DNA of 64,000 bases from Camarhynchus parvulus (taxonomy: Eukaryota; Chordata; Aves; Passeriformes; Thraupidae). Both the position numbers and the translations under genes were made by a program. Of this stretch, positions 21,544 through 33,600 are shown piece after piece. Where the stretch lies: positions 10,953,001 to 11,017,000 of the forward strand of contig NC_044584.1 in NCBI RefSeq assembly GCF_901933205.1. Direction: 5' to 3'. The notes under the pieces were generated by a model. That model ran no database searches. It was not told the DNA's origin and was given only the letters and a program-made list of their open reading frames with translations. The first letter of the stretch is position 1. Every line of letters starts with the position of its first letter.

Positions 21544-23280
21544 AGATCAGATGTTTATTAATGCCTTTGAATTTTATTTCTTTTACTTGGCCTTTTTTCA
21601 GGGGTAAAATGATCACCATTCACATACTGCATATACCACCAATGCCTGGTAGGAGAGAGGAAACATGATACACTCATGAAAAGTGATTTGGTGGCAGAAG
21701 GGTCCTTTTAATTTTCAAGATCCTTAGTTTTTACTACAGAAGTACCTTAATTTGCTTTTCTCTTAATGAATGCAGCACACAAAGTGTTGATCTCAGAGTG
21801 ATTTTTGCCATTAACATCTGAAAATATTGATTTTAAACTTACCTGGTACAATGCTAAGTGGAAAACTCTTGCTCTTGCAAGTTTTAATTAGAGGTAAAGC
21901 AAAACCCATGTCAGCTGGGGAGAAGCTTCAGGACTTTGCCAGCTTTATTATTATTTCTGTCATAAAAGTGGGCATCACAAAAAAGAGGAAAAAAGAAAAG
22001 AGCAAACAAAATCTTCATCTGTTTCTAAACTCCTGGTACTTGTTCATTGTTGTCCCATCCAAAACCCCAACTTGAAATGGAATAAATGATTCAACGTCAA
22101 ATGAGGTAAATTTCTCAGCCTGAATGGAGATTATTCCTTTGAGACTAAAGCTCAAAATTGTGAACTTTTAAAACTCCCTGGATAGCTAGAATGAAGCTTT
22201 TCTTTCTGTGTGTGAAAAGAACTTCAGAAGCATTCCACTTCCAATTGAAATGTCTTACCAGGCCCATGAGAAACTCTGTTGTGGTGCTACATGGTGTTGT
22301 AAACTAATGAATTATTTAACCAGCAGCTTTGATTTGCTACTGGATTTCACTGTATATATGGGTATACTCTATTAATTTGAGCATTGTCTCAAATAAAATA
22401 TTGCCAGTTAAACAAAATATTTACATTGAAAGGCTGCAGCACCACCAGTTAGGTTGTTGTAGATAAATTGGAGCATAAACCTGCACAGTGATGTTGTTGT
22501 GCCATCTGTTTTGCATGAGGTGTTTCCCAGCACAACATTTCCTCATTGCAACTTTTACAAGCACCAAATGTGGTACGGTAAAGGACATGCTAGGGGAGGC
22601 AAGCGAGGCTCTGCTGGCCTAATGAGATCTTTGGAACTAATGGGCTCAGAGAAGAATGAAATTAGTCACACTGGGTAATCGTGGCTACACAATTCAGAGA
22701 TGATGACAATACTAAAAACAAAAATAAGAGTTTATTTCTTCACTTCTTAGGGATGTCCTCTTGAGCAGCCAGTTCCCACAGCCAGGCTGAGGGTCACCCA
22801 TGTCAGGCTCAGTGTGACACCCAGCTGATGTGATTGCTGCTCTGCTCTGGATCCAAGGGCATCCCTTGCAGAGCCTGCACACAGCAGGGAGCAGTGACAT
22901 TATCTGTTGTATCACAGGGACTTTTGCAGTTTTTGCTGTGAGTGCTCAAAAGTTGAAGTCCTGACCTGCCATTCAGGCTCTTTGCTTTGTTAAAATATTT
23001 TCCTTGGTTTCAGGGATCTCTTCCCCATGATATCTTCACCAGTGCTTCAAATAGTCCCAAGGAAAGCCATGCTGAGCTCACTGGTGTCTCAAATGCTGTC
23101 ATGCTGGCACAGAAAACTCCATTTGAAAAAATAACTGCCAAAAGAGACGTGCATTTTTCCATGAAATATCTAACATGGGAATTAAGGGAACACATTATCA
23201 GAGCGAGAAAAGGATGCCTTCAAAATAGAGCAACCCCTGTTAAAGACTCAGTATTACCTTAAGGTCTCCTGTGAGCCACC
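19881..23280. other. Divergent spacer between ANKS4B and ZP2
   Basis: About 3.4 kb with no supported gene. It holds a TA microsatellite (21508-21543) and scattered short open frames without protein signatures. Confidence 0.6.
21508..21543. repeat. (TA)n microsatellite
   Basis: A run of TA dinucleotides about 36 bases long, with one AC interruption at 21519-21520. Confidence 0.95.
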
Positions 23281-23295
23281 CGACTCAAGGAGCAG

Positions 23296-23368
23296 CAGGT
23301 GCAAGTGCTCGGTTCCCTGGGCAGCAGAGAGGTGGCACCTGTGTGAACCAGACCCAGGGCCTATAAAA
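23296..23368 (+). promoter_or_regulatory. ZP2 core promoter: TATA box and upstream E-boxes
   Basis: TATAAAA at 23362-23368 lies 46 bases before the ZP2 ATG, which predicts a short leader of about 20 bases. E-boxes CAGGTG (23296-23301), CAAGTG (23302-23307) and CACCTG (23336-23341) lie 21-66 bases upstream of it. In mammals the oocyte factor FIGLA acts through E-boxes near the TATA box of zona genes, so these are the obvious candidates. Binding is inferred. Confidence 0.7.
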
Positions 23369-23413
23369 CCCTCCCTGGGCAGCCACAGGCCAAGCTTGTG
23401 GTGCCCTGAAGAG

Positions 23414-26400
23414 ATGGGGTTTGAGCAGCAGTGCTGGAGCACCTCAAGGATGTGGTGAGTGTGGTTTGGGGTACAAGGAGAGCTGGGTCCTTTCCTTGCT
23501 GCTCTCACACTTGATTCTCTTTTCCTTGCAGGTTGCTGCTCCTGTTTGGATTTTTGCTGTGCTTAGCCCCTTGTGCTGATGGCCTGGGGGACCAGGATCT
23601 GTTGGGTAATGTCCCCTCTATGGTGGGGATGTGGGTTTGGGTTTGTTTGGAGCTGCATCCCCTCTGCCTTGGCATGGAAAGGCTCTGAAGGGTGCCCGGC
23701 TGGGGCTTGCAGGGTGTGTGCCTCCAGGAGGGTTTGCTGGAGCTCATGGTGGCCTTTGTTCTGCAGAGAATGTGACCTGCCATAGGCATGGGATGGAAAT
23801 TGAGTTTTCCAGAGAGCTTAGCAACTACTCCTGGCATGTGTGTGTTGTTGGTATGTACTGCTGCTGCCCTGGCCCTTCTGCTGGAGCCTGCCTGCTGCAG
23901 GGCTAATCTTCCCCATCCCTCCTAGATGTGAGTGGGGAGGAGATCGTGTCCTGTGAGCACACTGTGGATTATGAGAGGCTGATACTCAGTGTCCTGTTTG
24001 TCAACTGCACCAGCCGGCAGGTAAAGGAGCCTTCATCCTGGGAATGGGACTGGGTTTAATAGGATTTCTATTTCTTTCCTCAAGACTGAGGGTACTTCTG
24101 ATAATCTAAAACTTTTATAGAAGAGCACTTCATGCCAAAAATTGAAAAAGAAAATCAACCCCAAAGCTACTGAAATTCTTATTGTTTCAACTATGCATTA
24201 AATCCTTCAGCCTGCCATAAATGTTATGTTCTCCTGTAGAAGACTTGAATTACTTGACAGGTTTTCTTGTAGGGAGAGGGACCAAGTTCAAGAGTTTCAG
24301 AGCACCAATCTATTTAAATATGCATTGACAGATAATTACCACCATATGCTGATCATAGCTGTTGAGGTAGAGTAGTCAGTGGGAGGCCAGAACCAGATGC
24401 TTTACTGGTATCTGTTGCTTTTAAGTATTTGAAATACCACAGGACTCTCTTCTGCTGTTTATTAGCTTAGTTTTTTTTGACAAGTGACTCTCTGGCACTA
24501 AATCCTGCTACTCCTTGGGGTTTTCTTCTTGACTTCTGCAGTTACCTTTGTATCTTCTGCTCTTCAACCTAACCCTGTGCCCCCGCTTTCCTAAAGAGCT
24601 CATCCTTTCTGTTTGGGCTTTTAAAGCAAGAGTCACCTTGTCCTGGTGCAAACACCTAAACCAGCTCTGGAGCTGGAGTTCAGGCCCAATGGCTTTTAGT
24701 GCCCTCATGCTGTAGTGAGTACTGCAGCCTCTTTCTAATTCATGTCTCTTGTCTGTAGCATGGTCAGCACCAGCTCTGGCTGAAGCTGATGGTGAATGAC
24801 ACAATGGGAGAGGAGACAAATATCACCTACAGCACTCACTGTGACAGCATTCCTGTAGATGAAGTCACTGCTCCTGTGTTTGCTCCTGTGTTTGCTAGTG
24901 CTACAAACTGCACCAAAGACTTCATGGCAGTAAGTGGAGGGGTGGGAGTGCTCTAGATCCTGCTCTGAGGCTTGCAAAGCAGGAGCTCCTGGAGCTGTGT
25001 CTGGGATCTGGAGAAAGCTCCAATGAGCTGCAAGGAGGTCTCTTGGCTGCTGGCTCTTTGGAGAGCAGGTTTGCAGATGGTCATTAATGATGCACCCAGT
25101 CTGCCTCCAGTCCTGTTGCAGTGGAAGCTGATGCTGTCAGCTTACTTTGGGAAGCTGTAGCAGATTTTGCTGTGTGGCTACTACCCTGCAAGTCCCTGCA
25201 GTCTAATTTTCATGATGTGTTTCAGGTTTCCTTCCCAGGACTCATTTCAAGTCTCAGTGATGAGCATAAGGTATGTTCCTTCCAGCCTGTGAAGGGAGCT
25301 GGGGGGAGTGCCTGGGGTTTTGGGATAAACTGAGCCTGATTTCTCCAAGTTTGGGCAGGGACCTCTCTGGTGGACTTGCATCTTGTTGGGAAGCTTAGTT
25401 CTGCCCTGTCAGTATAGGGCTGAATGTAAAGCCTGGGAGGTGGCAGCCCTGCAGAGTGACAATCTAATGCCTTGATGCTTCTGTGTCGTTTGATTTCCTG
25501 CTTTGCAGGTTCCAGCAACTCCAATGTCCTGGAATCTGTCAGTTGATGATGGCACCAGAGTACATCAGCTGAGCCTTGGGCAAGCAATGCAGCAAGGCTA
25601 CAGCTTTCTAGTTGATGGCCACAACCTGATCTTTCAGGTGGCGTTTGCTGCCACTGGAGTTGTGTCCTACAAGGTATGTGGATGGAGAATCAGCACTGAG
25701 GAGTTACCCAGCCCCTGTTTGGGCAGCACTGTCTCCCTCCTGCAGACCTGGGGAAAGCATTTTCAGGCCAGGGCCAGAGCTGATGTCAGGCTGATGCACT
25801 GCTGGGCTGAGCTGGTGTGGGCAAAGCTGTCACTGAACTGCCTGGCACAAGGGTCTGGGAAGGCCCAGTGAGCGGGAATCTCCAGAAGCAGAATTCCAGC
25901 TACAGCCAGTCCTGGGAACATCTCACTGGCAGTCTCATGATCAGCAGCTGTTGTTAGAAAGGGTGAAGTGGGAAGGACCTGCTGCTGCAAACCTGAACCT
26001 GATGCAGTATGTGGCCCTCTGGGGTTGGTCCTGTGATGGATCAGAGCTGAGCCCTATCTAACAGAGCTCCATCTTCTTTGTCAGCTCAATGACAAGGTGC
26101 TCTACACTGTGGCACTCAAGCTCATGTACGGCCCTCCTGAGCGTAGACTGACTGTGGAGTCAAGAATGCTTTGTGCTCCAGGTACTGCATGGAAAAAGCC
26201 AGAACCTGACCCCCTTTTGCCCCAGGGAAGCTGATGTTATATTTATCCAAGATGTTGTTGCAGGTCCAGCAATCTGTAATGCAACACACATGATTGTTGC
26301 CATCCCAGCCTTTCCAGGGATCCTTATGGATGTGGACGTAGAGAATAAGACCATCCCCATGGATCAGCTTCAGGAAAATGGAATCACTCTGGACACACAG

Positions 26401-29103
26401 AGAGGGATCAGGCTGTATATTAGCAGGGGAATCCTGAAGTCCAGGGTGAGTTTAATCCCTGAGTCACAGGTGTTGGTGTGATCACACCTCCTTGGTGTTT
26501 TGAGATCCACAGGCACAGTAGCTTTGACCTTGGCTAAGCATCTTTGAGTCAGTCATGCCCTGTGGCTGGCTCAGGGCAGGTGTGATTAAGGTGAATGCAA
26601 ACTGACTTTGTGATAGATAGGAATCATGCAAGGTAACTTGGGTTTCCTGGAGTCTTTTGGCAAAAACACATGGAAGTGAAAATATCCCTCTTGGAGGGGG
26701 AAGGTATTTGGCATGCCTGGAGCAATGCAAATGAGCTTCCCCTGTGGGCCAGTATGCTCTTCAGGACTGGCTTATTTGTTAATCAGCTCTAACAGGTGCA
26801 TGTGGTAAAAAGAGCATGACAAGAGCTCTAAGAGAATAACTCTTGTCCTTCAGCTACGCGGGGAGAGCTGCTCAGGACTTCAGTACTACATGTCCTCTTT
26901 GAAACTGGCTTTTCACTTCCATGGGGAGACTGTGGCAATGGTGATGCAGCCTGAGTGCCCCTGTGAGAAGCACACACCAATAGGTAAGAGGCTGACCCCT
27001 GCAGCTCCTCAGCTATGCTCCCTCAGCATGGATCATTGTTGCACTTTGTGTTGGATTAGTTCATCTCACCAACTCCTGGTAGACAGAGCTGACACTGACT
27101 CAATGACACTTGTGTGAACCTCTGTTACAGCTGCTGTGTGCACCCAGGATGGCTACATGGATTTTGAAATCCTTGCAGAGAGTACCACACCGCTGCTGGA
27201 TTTGGATACACTCAGGCTCAGGGATCCTGTGTGCAGGCCAGCCTACAGGTCACCTTTGAATGACAGGGTTCGGTTTCACATCCCCCTGAACGGGTGTGGG
27301 ACCAGGCACTGGGTGAGTGTGGCCAGGGCTGGTGGGGGTGGGATTCAGGCACTGGCAGTGCCCTCGCTAATGCTGTCATTTACCTGCAGTTTGATGGGGA
27401 GCAGATTCATTATGAGAATGAGGTGAGGTCATCATGGACTGACCTTCCCCTGGGCAGGATCTCAAGGGACAGTGAACTCAGGTGTGTCTGGAAACATCTT
27501 TAGGCTATCCAGTACTGTATTACCCACACAACAATATGACTTACCTGCTCCTTCCCTGTTACAGGTTAACAGTCATGTGCTCCTTCAGCAATGGTGATGC
27601 CTCCCTCACTGTAAAAGTAGACAACCTTTCTCCTCCACCTTCTTCAGTGAATCAAGGCTCCCTCTCCTTAGTTCTTCTAAGCTACCCAGGTAAAGCTGGC
27701 TCTGGGCTCATTTGGCTGGGAAGTATCTGGAGCTTGTGGAGGAGAGGGTGGATGAGTGAACTGTTCTGGTATATGGACTTCTGTCCTGGTGTGCTTCCTT
27801 CCTGCTCATCCATGCTGCTTGAAGCAGATACCCCAAATCTGTGGCCCTTGGCCAGAGCTGTTCAAGCAGCTGCAGTTGAAGAGCTTGAGACCCTCTTTGC
27901 ACTCTGCGCTAAAGATAAATGACTTTGGCTCTTGCAGAGGACTTGTACAGGCAGCCCTACCGTGAGGATCAGTATCCCATAGTGAGGTACCTGCGCCAGC
28001 CCATCTTCCTGGAAGTGCAGGTCCTGAACCGCAATGACCCCAACCTGCACCTGGTGCTGGATGACTGCTGGGCAACGGCCTCCCAAGAGCCAAGATCACT
28101 GCCCCAGTGGAATATTGTTGTAGATGGGTGAGTGCCCCACCACACAAATGAAAGCACCTCTTGCAGTGGGTGTGAGGAGTCCCTAATTCTCCCCTGCTCC
28201 CTCTTTAGTAACAGAGCTTCAAGTGTGAGGGCCTTCTAAGTGCTGCCCTGGGATGCTGGAATTTGTAGGAAGAAGGTAGCACCTCAACCTTGAACTTAAT
28301 TCTGCTGCTTGAAGGAGTCAACACTAACAACCCAAATCTTCTCTACCCTGATGTTCTAACTTGGTTTTTATTTATTGGCAGCTGTGAGTATGACCTAGAC
28401 AGCTACAGGACTGTGTTCCACCCTGTGGGACGTGGTGTCAGCTATGCTAACTATCGCCAAAGGCTGGAAGTGAAGACTTTTGCTTTTGTTTCTGGTGACA
28501 AAGCCCTTCCTGGCCTGGTAGGTGACATTGCACTTGGAGCAGTAGTAGGAGTAGTTGCTGTTTCAAAATGAAGAGGTGTCTCACTCCTCATTCTGTCACA
28601 GGTGTACTTCCACTGCAGTGTTCTGATCTGCCACCGTTTTCACCCGGACTCCCCGTTGTGCATCCCAAGATGCCCAAGGCCATCTAGAAGCAGGAGAGGT
28701 AATGTCTGGGTGGATTTTAGGTTGTTCTGATCTAAGATAACCCACTGCACTGTGGGGTTCACCTGTACTGTGTTTCTGTCGTAGCAAGTGGGATGGCAGC
28801 TGTGAACTCTGCTGTGGTGAGCCTGGGGGGCCCTGTCCTCCTTGTGCCAGAAGAGTGGTCTGCAGCCCAAGGTACTGAGCCAGGGGGTGCTGGGGGGTGA
28901 TGCTTGGGCTTACTGAGGATCTGTCTCCACAAACAAACTGCCTTTCCCCTTGCTTTGCAGGGAGCACTCTCCTCAGCAAGGAGGCATGGGCTGGCATTGC
29001 AATGATTGCTGTTGGTGTTCTCTCTCTGGCCACAATGCTGCTATTTTTGGCTTTTCTTAAATGCCTAAAGAGAAGAGCTTATATGGTAAATGTGGTACAT
29101 TAG
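23414..29103 (+). CDS. ZP2: ZP2: zona pellucida / egg-coat sperm-binding glycoprotein 2
   Basis: Secreted, membrane-tethered egg-coat glycoprotein that polymerises through its ZP module. Eighteen exons: 23414-23454, 23532-23605, 23767-23850, 23926-24020, 24759-24929, 25226-25270, 25509-25673, 26085-26181, 26264-26445, 26854-26983, 27131-27312, 27390-27481, 27565-27689, 27938-28127, 28382-28517, 28602-28698, 28785-28871 and 28961-29103 (TAG). They total 2136 bases in one frame, giving 711 aa (human 745). A signal peptide with core [12 protein letters not shown] lies in about residues 1-34. ZP-N-type repeats with many N-glycosylation sequons (NVT, NYS, NCT, NIT, NAT) follow. The ZP module starts around Cys365 (VCTQDGYMD). 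A furin-type site R-S-R-R lies at 632-635, a transmembrane helix at about 675-697 and a short basic tail at the end. ZP2 rather than another ZP paralogue is supported by its position between ANKS4B and LDAF1. Confidence 0.95.
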
Positions 29104-29115
29104 TGTGCATTTCCA

Positions 29116-29121
29116 AATAAA
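29116..29121 (+). terminator. ZP2 poly(A) signal
   Basis: AATAAA begins 13 bases after the ZP2 stop codon. The resulting 3' UTR would be only a few dozen bases, as is typical of zona pellucida mRNAs. Confidence 0.85.
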
Positions 29122-32100
29122 CTTGGAGTAGTCACTTGGTGAATTGTGTCTGTCATGTATTCCCTCTCCTGCATCTAGTTATAGAAATCAACACTGCTCA
29201 TCCTCTGAATGTCTCTTTATTGTAGATTTGTCCTTAAAAATGACTATAATTCTTAATTTCCTGAGCATCTTTTTTTCTGAAACAGATCACTGCTATGTTA
29301 AATTCCTGTTGGACTTTGCAGCCAATTTCCTTTCTTGAATTGCTTATCATTGTTCACATTTGTGATTCCATTTAATAAGGATTTTAAAATTCCATGTTGT
29401 GCCAGTATCTGCAGGGTGAGTAGCTTTTCCAGCTGCTCTTGTAAACATGAGTCCTGCACTGTACCTGGGAATTAAAACCTGGTTTTATTGAAATTATTTA
29501 GCAACACCCAGAGCTTGTGTTAAAACTTTACTGTTTAAAAAACCCAAAACGAACCCCTTTGTCCTTATGGGAATCAGATCATCACAGAAGGTCTTTGAAG
29601 GAGATACACAGAAAAGGGAGGCTTTACTGTGTATAGCAGTCCAGAAGGACACTAGAAAAACTGAAGGGGAATGGACTTCCTGCTGCCAGGGCTGGTCTTC
29701 TGATGGCTGGAAGTTCCATTGGCCACTTAATAGGGGCACCAGGAGTGTGTAATTTGGGGTGACAAAGTTTCTTCCCTCAAACTGGGGGAAGAAAAGTGTG
29801 AATACAGCTAAAGCTGTCTTGTCTGCAATAGTGACAGCACTGTCTGTAGCTGTAACACTGCCACCTGAGGTGAGGCAGTTTTTCATGCAGTTCTTATTTT
29901 GTATTTTGTACATGTTGCCTTGTGTAGTCAAGGAAATGAGGCATAAAATATAACTGCATGTGACAGAGTGAAAGTGCTTTGCTGTAGTAGGAGTGTAACA
30001 GCCTTAGGTTAAACATTGTCTGGCAATTTTGTGTGAGCAGGGAGAGTGATCATCTCAAGTCCAGCTCTGTGTTCTCTGAGTGTGCAGGGTTTTAGATCAA
30101 GTCAGTGGCCAGATCCTGACACTTGTCCAACGTGCTGTGCCTAAACAGCACAGGCTGTGGGCTTGTCTGCCACAGCCCCTACTTCACTTAGCCATTGTTT
30201 GTGAGCTGTTATCAAGGCAATAGACTTCAGGATGCATTTTCCAAGTATTAATGTGAATTTAATGCAAAGAGAGCATGGAGTAGAGACCATGATGAATGTG
30301 ATCATTAGACCTTATGCTAGTATTTAATCAAAATTATAATGGTATAAAAACAATGAAACACTGAATCTCACATTGGAGCCACTTAATTAAAAGTCAGTTT
30401 CTGTCATTGGCCTGATAAAGTTAGGATTTGAAAGGATTACTTAAGTTACTGTCCAGCAAACAACCTGTTATACTTAAGTCTTGTTGACTTAGCACTTGGC
30501 TGGAATATGAAGTATTTCTGTAAAAGCCAGGTAAGTGGTCCTTGATGAAGAGGGTTTATGTACTTAACTGTATGTTGTACCTAACTGTATGGGCTGTTTA
30601 GCTCTTCTGACCATAATAGGGCTGATCTTAATATTCCCTCTCTCCACCCTTCTTGTTCTGAAGTGTGGGGAAAAGATCTTTGTGTGTGTTCAGGTAGAAA
30701 AGTTTCCTTGTTTCTCATTGATGGAGTTTGAACCTTTGCTCTAGGATGGTTGGAGTTTACTAAATAATGTTACAGTGACATGTAAATATGTCAGTTAACA
30801 TCCCAATAAGCTAAAATATTTCTTGCATGTCTTACATATGTGAATCTGCAGACTTGCACTAGTGAAGGTATTTAAAATAACTCTGGTACCTTTAGTGTGG
30901 GAAGCAGTGAGAGCTTTACTTTTGCTCTTTGTCTTCTGTATTTTGTACTATTTTTACTGCGTGAGGAGGTGAGACAAAGAGCTTGCACATGGTGACAGGC
31001 ATCTAGGTCAAAGAGAAAGTTGTCCTTGCCTGGTTTCTGCCCCTGGCTGATATTGTTTGCCTAGGGTAAGATGTCAGATGTGGCATGTGAGAGGAGACCT
31101 GTCCCTGGTTTCTGGGAGCGTTAACTATAGTTCTCTCAGGGTGGCTCACTTAATGCTCTTTAGGGACATTGCAGGGGTGCTTTGAATGAAGGCTCTTAAC
31201 TTAAAACAATATTGTGTTCCTTATTTTGTACATCATTTACCCTAGAGCCCAGCCACATGCATTTCTTCCTCTGTGTGTGCCTGCTGCCCCTATGTTCCCT
31301 GTTCAAGTGTGTTATCTGGAAAGTTTAAGCTCATCTTACAAGTAAAAATTATTCCTTTCCTGCATTCATGCAGAGGTTCCTCTGTTCCAACACAGGGGCA
31401 GGGTGAGGTGGGGATGATGGTGCTGCATAAGAAGGCAGAGGAATTAGGAAGCTTGCTGCAGGTGGAGGCAGCATTGACTCTGCAGCCTGAGCTCAAGCAG
31501 CTGCTCCAGGAGCCATACCACGGTTGGTTGCTCCAAATCTCCTTAGATTTGGGGTATTTGGGGTCCCCCAGACTGTAGGGCCATGAGAGTGGCTGCCTCT
31601 TAAGGCATGTGTATGCCTAAAGTAAGGGGCAGAGAACCAGATCTGTGAGAGCTGAGTAGGCTGAGGAGCTGCTTGGGAATGGGGCCATGGGGTGGGAGTC
31701 TCCTGCCAGATTCTTGTGGGGTAGGTGGTGTTCTGCAGAAAGCTGAGAGCAACTGAGAAAAAGTGGACTTGGCAGGATCCTGTCTTGCTAAGGACTTCTT
31801 ATCTTTACTGCAGTCTTTAATAATTCAAAGAAGAAAAAAACCCGTGCCCTCCTTTTAAGGGATGCCTTACTGTCTCCAGTAAAACACCTACTCTATGCTG
31901 ACCTAGATTTTCTTCAGCATCTCTCAACTGAAAACCTTACTCTGGTGATGGCACTGCAGAAAAAAGCAGCTCTTGGTGCAAGGACACAGTGAGAAGCCTT
32001 GAAATGACAGGCTGATAAGTATGCAAAGGTCAGGGCAGCAGGAGAACTGTTCCAAATTTACCTGCAGGTGACTGAGAATTCACAGTTTTAGTTCCTGCTA

Positions 32101-32868
32101 AGTACTGAGGACAGAAGGAGTTATATAATGAAAAATACATTTACAATGCAGAGGGAAATGGTTCATGTTGGGTCAGACTCTGAGTAGGACTGGATTAACT
32201 TATTTTTGTGTCTGCTGATTTTATTAAGTAATGCCTCTTCCCCTCAGAAGATGAGGGCATAAAGGAAAATGAGGGGAAAGGATTCAGCTGTGTATTCATG
32301 TATGAGCTGTGCTATAAAGATTGTGTTGTAACTTCAGGCAGGTGTAAGGGCTTTATTGCTCTGTCTTTGGAGGTGCCTCCTGGAAAGCTCTTGCAGGCAG
32401 CCTTGCCTGAGGGCAGGCTGGTTCTGTGGCTTTGTGCTGTTTGCTGAATTATTGTGCCATTAAAAGAAAGGGCTCCTGGAAATCTTTGGGGGATTATTTC
32501 ACTCTACAGCTGAAGTGTGAGGCCAGCTTAGCCTAAGAGCTGAAACTATTAGCATCACTACTTTGTGAAGCATGTTATGGCTCAGGTAGGCTCTATGTCC
32601 ATGTTTTAGTCAAGCAGCAGGTCGGTTGGTTCATGCAAAACTAAATAAAACTAATTTAGACCTTAGACATCTGCATTTCCTTTACAGGCATGAGAAGGGG
32701 AGTAATCTGCAGTTTGTGGCTCAGTAATGTTGGCCATATAAAATACTTTATTCAAGGAGAAAACCTTACCTCCAACTGTAGCCTTCCTAAAACAAGATGT
32801 GAAAAAAATTGCTTTTACTGTAAAATAAACCAGAATAATAAGACAATCTAGTTAAACAAACAGAGCAC
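29122..32868. other. Spacer between convergent ZP2 and LDAF1
   Basis: About 3.7 kb without a supported gene; short open frames only (for example 29494-29931 minus and 31273-31578 plus). A perfect short inverted repeat at 31533-31552 is reported separately. Confidence 0.6.
31533..31552. repeat. Short perfect inverted repeat
   Basis: CCAAATCT and AGATTTGG are exact reverse complements separated by the 4-base loop CCTT. It lies in the ZP2-LDAF1 spacer and is too short to assign a role. Confidence 0.9.
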
Positions 32869-32874
32869 TTTATT
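32869..32874 (-). terminator. LDAF1 poly(A) signal
   Basis: The plus strand TTTATT is AATAAA on the minus strand, 727 bases beyond the LDAF1 stop codon. The stretch between them is AT-rich, 3'-UTR-like sequence. Earlier weaker signals cannot be excluded. Confidence 0.6.
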
Positions 32875-33600
32875 AAACTAAAATAGTTAGATACTTTATG
32901 CTTAAAAATATAATAACATTTGCAAAAATGAAAAAAGTTTAAATAACATACACAAAGTTACAACTGAGAAGCAAACCAGGCAATTTAAATACCTAAACAA
33001 GACCTAAGCATACCCCTGATATGATGAGGCAATGAGAATAAGTAAAATATCCCTTTGGAATAAGACAACATCTAAGGGGAGAAAAAAAAAGCTTTGACCA
33101 TGACATATGACAAACCCACTTTTCCCTTTATAATGAACATAAAGCATTGGTATACTCGCTCTATTTTAACAAAGGTTGTTAAGGCTTACAAATATTTTTC
33201 CACATTCAAAATGCGTTTCTACTGTTCTGAACTGTGATACTTTTGTATCAAAATGACCATGCTCTGTACTAAAGGGAGTACATTCAGAACTCCAGAATCT
33301 GAGAAACCAAATATCTCTCTCCCCTTTCTGTCCACCTACTTGCCATTGACTTAACAGTACCAACTATTACTACATCCCTTTACCAAACTGTGGAACACTC
33401 CATCATGCACATATTCTTACCACTGCACTGCTGCTTCTTAATTATTCTTAAGATCCCTTTTACAGCGCCAGTGTAAGATGTATATTGATTTTTCTCAGTT
33501 TCCAGGAGTACACAATGATTGAATGCTTAATGAGTAAACAATTACATAGCAAATGCTGGGATTGTACAGCTAAGTGCCTATGAAATGGGGAGAAATCTAT

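Noticed and set aside
26226..26263. Extended ZP2 exon using the acceptor at 26225
   Set aside because: It would add 38 bases and shift the frame; the acceptor at 26263 keeps the reading frame through all later exons.
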